A stretch of 64,000 nt of DNA from Xestospongia muta (taxonomy: Eukaryota > Porifera > Demospongiae > Haplosclerida > Petrosiidae). Each line of letters opens with the position of its first letter. The stretch's first letter is position 1. The notes under the pieces were generated by a model that had not been told where the DNA came from, searched no databases, and saw only the letters and a list, made by a program, of their open reading frames with translations. Location: positions 558,001 to 622,000 of the forward strand of contig OY848921.1 in NCBI GenBank assembly GCA_963693285.1. Reading direction: 5' to 3'. This document shows, piece by piece, positions 59,756-64,000 of this stretch. The position numbers and the translations under genes are program-made.

Positions 59756-61655
59756 CTAAGAATTAGCGAAACTACAGTGACAATCTGCTAGTTTTTTACT
59801 AAATGTTATATCATGTGGCTTTCGAAGTTTAAGAAAGAATGGCTTCAAATTCGGCATTCCTTGTTCCCTCCTTAAAACAAGTAACTGGTACTTGGAAATG
59901 CCTTGTACCTTGGAGATATGTCTGGAGACAAAAGCATAGCAACAATTATTCTTTATTGTTAATAGTATACTCAACTCACAGTAGCATAAGACATTGCATT
60001 TTTCTTCTCATCATTACTGGCTGCACTACCAATCCAAACAAAGCATTGTTTGCCAGTATCAGCAATAAATACTATATTACAAACAACAGTGAATATTCTG
60101 TGTAGAGAAGACCTTTACATACCATCTTTGGGATCAAGAGAAGCTTTAGGTATAGTGCCTTCAGATACAAGATTGAATTTCAAGCTGCCACTTTCATCAC
60201 TCAACCTATGGGTATTGTATGACACTGGTTGGCTATACAGAACAACTTATATCATGGGCTTACCTGAATAACGATGGTCTGAAGCTGTCATCAACTTCCT
60301 GATAATGTTAATTCGTTAAATAAAGTTAATATTGGAGCAATATCACTTACATCGTCTCCATCAATATCCTCTGGAGGATCAGGAGATAAAATGGTGAAAA
60401 ACTTGTGTGTCTCTGGAGTATCCCATTCCTCTGTGACAATAAAATTGTGAACATAATTAACAGTGACTATTCTTTTAATCATTACTTCAAATTTTTATTT
60501 TCTAGTATCTAGGTTACTTACCAAGCGTGTCAATTTCTGGCTTACCACCACGACTTCCCTATGCAAATTATAATAAAATAAATTGATCATTAGCAATTTG
60601 AGTTGTGTGTCTTCTTCACCTTTAGGCTTGAGAGGTAGTGACCAGCTTTAAACTTTTCATCTTTGTTGCATGTTCTACCATTCCACTATGTATAAGTCAC
60701 TTATTAGTGATAATGCAGACATTTTTATTTCAAACCTGATAGATCTCCAGACCCAAATCCAATACAAAGACACTATTTGAGTTCAGGCAATGCTTGCTAA
60801 GAGGTCGCTCACGTACCACAACATTGTGCTAATGATGATGCATATTAATTGAATCTAGTGTTATGATTAGTTTTACTTTGTTATCACGGTCAAAATGGAA
60901 GAGACGAGGTTCGTATTTAGTGGGTTCAACATGTCGGAATCCTGTATCAGCTCTGTGAAGAAATGAAATAGCCCAGTTGTCTATTGTGTATTAGCTTACA
61001 CTCCCTCTAACAGAGTGATTGAAGAGAAATAGGACTTGAAGAGGTCTGATTCATAGCCCATCACCTCACGATATTGAACTGGTTTGTCATCCAACTATAC
61101 AGAAACTGATAGTAACTATGTTTTGGTCATATAATTGTTAATTTACCAAAGTATCTAGTTCCACAGTCTTGTAAGCTGCAGTACCATACTCATCCTGAGT
61201 GGAATACTGACCAATCCAAAAATGGAGGTTATATTTTAGCTCCTGTTGTGAGTACAGATAAAATATTGCAGAGTTATTTACTTGCAACAAATATATACCT
61301 CTGATCCACACTCTTTGTAAGTTTTAAGGATGATGTAGGAATCTCCATTGAAAAATTCACCATATTGGTCATCAGGCCATACAGTTACCTGTTGATAGAC
61401 ATAAAAACCTTGATCAAATCAGTTTTTTCGTACCTTAAATTTCACAATACGCCATATCTGAAGCCCAACTTTCTTCCCAGCTCCAGTCCAAGCCTTTTCC
61501 GTTTGAGCTGCCTCTTTTTTGACCTTTATAGAAACACAATAGGTTTACTTGCTATATTGGCAAATTTTGTTCACCTTTCTCTCTAGATCTGATCCAAAGA
61601 GAGCTAAATTGCTGTCCTTCCAGTCGTATTTTTTAGCTTTCACAAGACCAGCCAT
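59756..61655 (-). CDS. Gelsolin-repeat actin-binding protein A (severin/gelsolin-like)
   Basis: Starts [20 protein letters not shown] at 61655 and ends with TAG at 59756-59758, about 360-370 aa, which fits three gelsolin repeats. Repeat 1 has [13 protein letters not shown] and [19 protein letters not shown], then [20 protein letters not shown] and the segment [18 protein letters not shown]. Repeat 2 has [19 protein letters not shown] and repeat 3 has [20 protein letters not shown]. This three-repeat layout is that of severin, CapG and invertebrate gelsolin-like proteins, which cut or cap actin filaments in a calcium-dependent way. An NRF1-like site lies about 55 bp upstream of the ATG. It is a tandem paralogue of the next gene. 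Confidence 0.92.
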
Positions 61656-61827
61656 TTGTTGTTGCAGAACCAGCTACGCCCTTTTGTTGAGAGCGTCCCC
61701 TTACTGAGCATGCGCAATTTATAAATACACGGCGATCTATGAATAATCTTAGCACGTAGCTTTTTTCGAGACTTACGATAGTGTTACTATATTTATTATA
61801 ATTATTATAATAATAGTATTAATTATT
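61656..61827. promoter_or_regulatory. Gelsolin A promoter with an NRF1-like site
   Basis: GCATGCGCA at 61708-61716 matches the NRF1 core and lies between the gelsolin A start codon and the gelsolin B stop codon. Confidence 0.5.
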
Positions 61828-63798
61828 TTAATCATTTTGTTTTAAAATAGCAAGAAATTCCAAGCTTTCTTTTCCTTCCTTGAAACATGATATTGGTACC
61901 AATGGATGTTTAGTTGTCTTCAAATAATCCTACAGAAAGATTGCTTTAACTTTCATCAAATTAATATCCTCTCACATGAGCATATTGCAATGCAAGCTTC
62001 TTCTCATCTTGACTTGCCTTACTCCCTATCCACACAAAGCAAGACTTACCAGTATCAGCTATGAATACTAAAATTTGCATTGCATTATAACCAGGCTGCA
62101 TAATAAGTTGTTAACATACCATCCATTGTATCGAGATCTGATCGACGTATAACACCTTCTGATATCAACTTAAACTCCATCACTCCACTTGCATCACTTA
62201 GTCTTGCAAAAGTAAATTAAGTACACAGCCCAGAAATTATTAATAATAACACTTTGATACCTGAATAAAGATGGTACAAAGTCTGGATCCTGTTCCTATG
62301 GTATGGAAACGTGGAATTATAAAGCTTCTATAAAACGGTCTAATCTATACCTCTTCTTTTTCTTCTTGAGATAATGGCTCATCAGATAAAGTTTGATAAA
62401 ATAAATGATTTTTGGAAACATTATATTCCTCTATTTTAATAACACTAATTGACTAACATTTAAATTACTTAATAACTAACCTAGTACTTCCATTTTACAT
62501 TTACCACGATGAGACTGTGTAAATATGCAATACAAAAAATATTGGGAAAAATATAACGTTTTTTGAGAGACTCACTCTTAAATTTGCCAAATATTGTGCA
62601 GCCTTAAATCTTTCGTCTTTATTAGCTCCCATGCCATTCCACTACAATATTGAACTAAAATATATTATTTATAATATTATTAATATTTCACCTGATAGAT
62701 TGTATCTCCAAGATCCAATATGAAAACGTCTGTAGTATCAAGACAAATCTTCTTCAATGGACGTTCACGAATCTCAATGCATTTCTATGCAAAACATAGA
62801 TTGAATAAAAATTCTTTTTTATTGTTGCAAAATATACTACTTTTAATCCATGAAAATGAAGTAATCTAGGCTGATAGTTTTTAGGTCTAACGTGACGAAA
62901 ACCACTCTCTGCTCTAGTATCAATGTATTAGTTATGTTTCATGATAATTGTTGCTTACCCTCCTTCTAACAATTCAATGTGCTTGAAATAAGACTTAAAC
63001 AGTTCTGATTCGTGTCCCATAACCTCACGATGTTGGACAGGTTTATCATCCAGCTATAATTGCATTAATATATTAACTATCTCATGTACTTTCATTACTT
63101 ACCAAAGTATCTAACTCTACAGTCTTGTAAGCTGCAGTACCATACTCATCAGCAGTAGAATACTGACCAATCCAAAAATGGACATCATAAAGAAGTTCCT
63201 ACACAAGAGAAGGACATAACTCCATTACATCAGATCCACAATCATATTTGTACCTCTCTATTGTTATGTTTGTAAGTGTTTAGGATAATATATGAGTCAC
63301 CATTGTAAAACTGGCCATACTGGTCCTTTGGCCAATGGGTTACCTAAACAATAAAAATTTATATAATTCAACATTGTAAAATCTGAAGTCTTATCATGTG
63401 CATGTGATAGATTATGGCAGTGTCTATTCATCCGGCAGGAAATGTATACTTTGTTGTGTATTAAACTGATCCCCACCCCCTAAACCTTTATACAACAAAG
63501 TATACATTTCCTGCTGGACGAATAGACACTATGATAGATTATAGTTTGAACATGTAAACTAAGGATGACCCCCTATGTACCAGCTACTGTCAGGTAGCTA
63601 GATAATTAATTTAATTGGTGTTAGGAGGAAAGAAACATTGATAACATATGACACACAGGCTACAGCAAAAACTCTGCAAACATAATATGCGAACACATTT
63701 TTTACCTCAAACTTTACAATACGCCATATCTGGAGTCCAACTTCAGTCCCAGCTCCAATCCATGCCTTCTCAGTTTTAGCAGACTCTTTTTTTACCTT
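61828..63798 (-). CDS. Gelsolin-repeat actin-binding protein B, 5' end missing
   Basis: Ends [12 protein letters not shown] with TAA at 61828-61830; the most upstream exon seen begins near 63798 ([20 protein letters not shown]). Blocks correspond one-to-one with gelsolin [20 protein letters not shown], then [20 protein letters not shown], the segment [37 protein letters not shown] and [20 protein letters not shown]. Intron positions also match. The first coding exon, by analogy with gelsolin A, would lie beyond 63800 and is either outside the window or not recognisable in the last 200 bp. The 361-bp intron near 63400 contains a foldback element. Confidence 0.9.
63405..63542. mobile_element. 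MITE-like foldback element with 11-bp direct repeats
   Basis: Two 42-bp arms, 63419-63460 and 63489-63530, are reverse complements with three mismatches and enclose a 28-bp C-rich loop. TGATAGATTAT occurs just outside on both sides (63405-63415 and 63532-63542), as a target-site duplication would. No coding capacity. It lies in a gelsolin B intron. Confidence 0.75.
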
Positions 63799-64000
63799 TT
63801 GATATGCGATCATGAAAGCATAATAACTAAATATTATAATATTATTATTAGTGACTTGTTTATTTATGGAGCAGGCATTATTACATTTGAAAAAGTTTCA
63901 GTTTCAGTATTGACTGTATTTTATTTTTTAGTATAATAACAAAAATAGTTTAATTTTAAATTAACTAACTATTACTGCAACTAATGTTAACATTGAAGTT
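63799..64000. other. Window end upstream of the first visible gelsolin B exon
   Basis: AT-rich sequence; presumably gelsolin B intron. No exon could be recognised. Confidence 0.4.

Overview
The window is a gene-dense stretch of an AT-rich animal nuclear genome. About 23 protein-coding genes lie in 64 kb. Almost all are cut by many short (about 45-80 bp) GT-AG introns and separated by only 65-870 bp. Paxillin, septins, clathrin heavy chain, SETD1 with its WDR5-binding motif, and gelsolin-repeat proteins mark it as metazoan. The compactness, the short introns and a front-end fatty-acid desaturase suggest an early-branching animal, most likely a demosponge. That placement is inference; no species can be fixed from the sequence alone.

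Layout, left to right: the 5' end of a WD40 gene (-), a 92-bp tandem repeat array, a cytochrome b5 front-end desaturase (-), CCDC42 (+), PPP4C (-), paxillin (+), SETD1 (-), clathrin heavy chain (-), CHD1L (+), SCNM1 (-), EIF4H (+), an SVOP/SV2-type transporter (-), a membrane-anchored dynamin/EHD-like GTPase (+), an intronless O-fucosyltransferase-like gene (-), CWC22 (+), two tandem septins (-,-), MED19 (+), an RPUSD4-like pseudouridine synthase (-), a retroelement relic (-), intronless QPRT (-), TBC1D10 (+), KTI12 (+), and two tandem gelsolin-repeat genes (-,-), the last running off the window. Most neighbours alternate strands, giving eight head-to-head pairs that share promoters of 65-562 bp.

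For six genes (desaturase 449 aa, CCDC42 319 aa, PPP4C 307 aa, paxillin 503 aa, SETD1 1100 aa, clathrin 1683 aa) I followed every splice site. The summed exon lengths are exact multiples of three and match family lengths. TBC1D10 (416 aa) and KTI12 (276 aa) also close in frame.

The genes are mostly core cell machinery: chromatin (SETD1, CHD1L), splicing (SCNM1, CWC22), transcription and translation (MED19, EIF4H, KTI12, RPUSD4), traffic and cytoskeleton (clathrin, TBC1D10, septins, gelsolins, paxillin). There is no operon-like pathway. The most striking observations are a U12-type AT-AC intron in CHD1L next to SCNM1, a minor-spliceosome protein gene; a C-terminal BRCT-like domain on CHD1L; long (CT)n microsatellites placed at 3' splice sites with a strong sense-strand bias; and an unusual GTPase with two C-terminal membrane segments.
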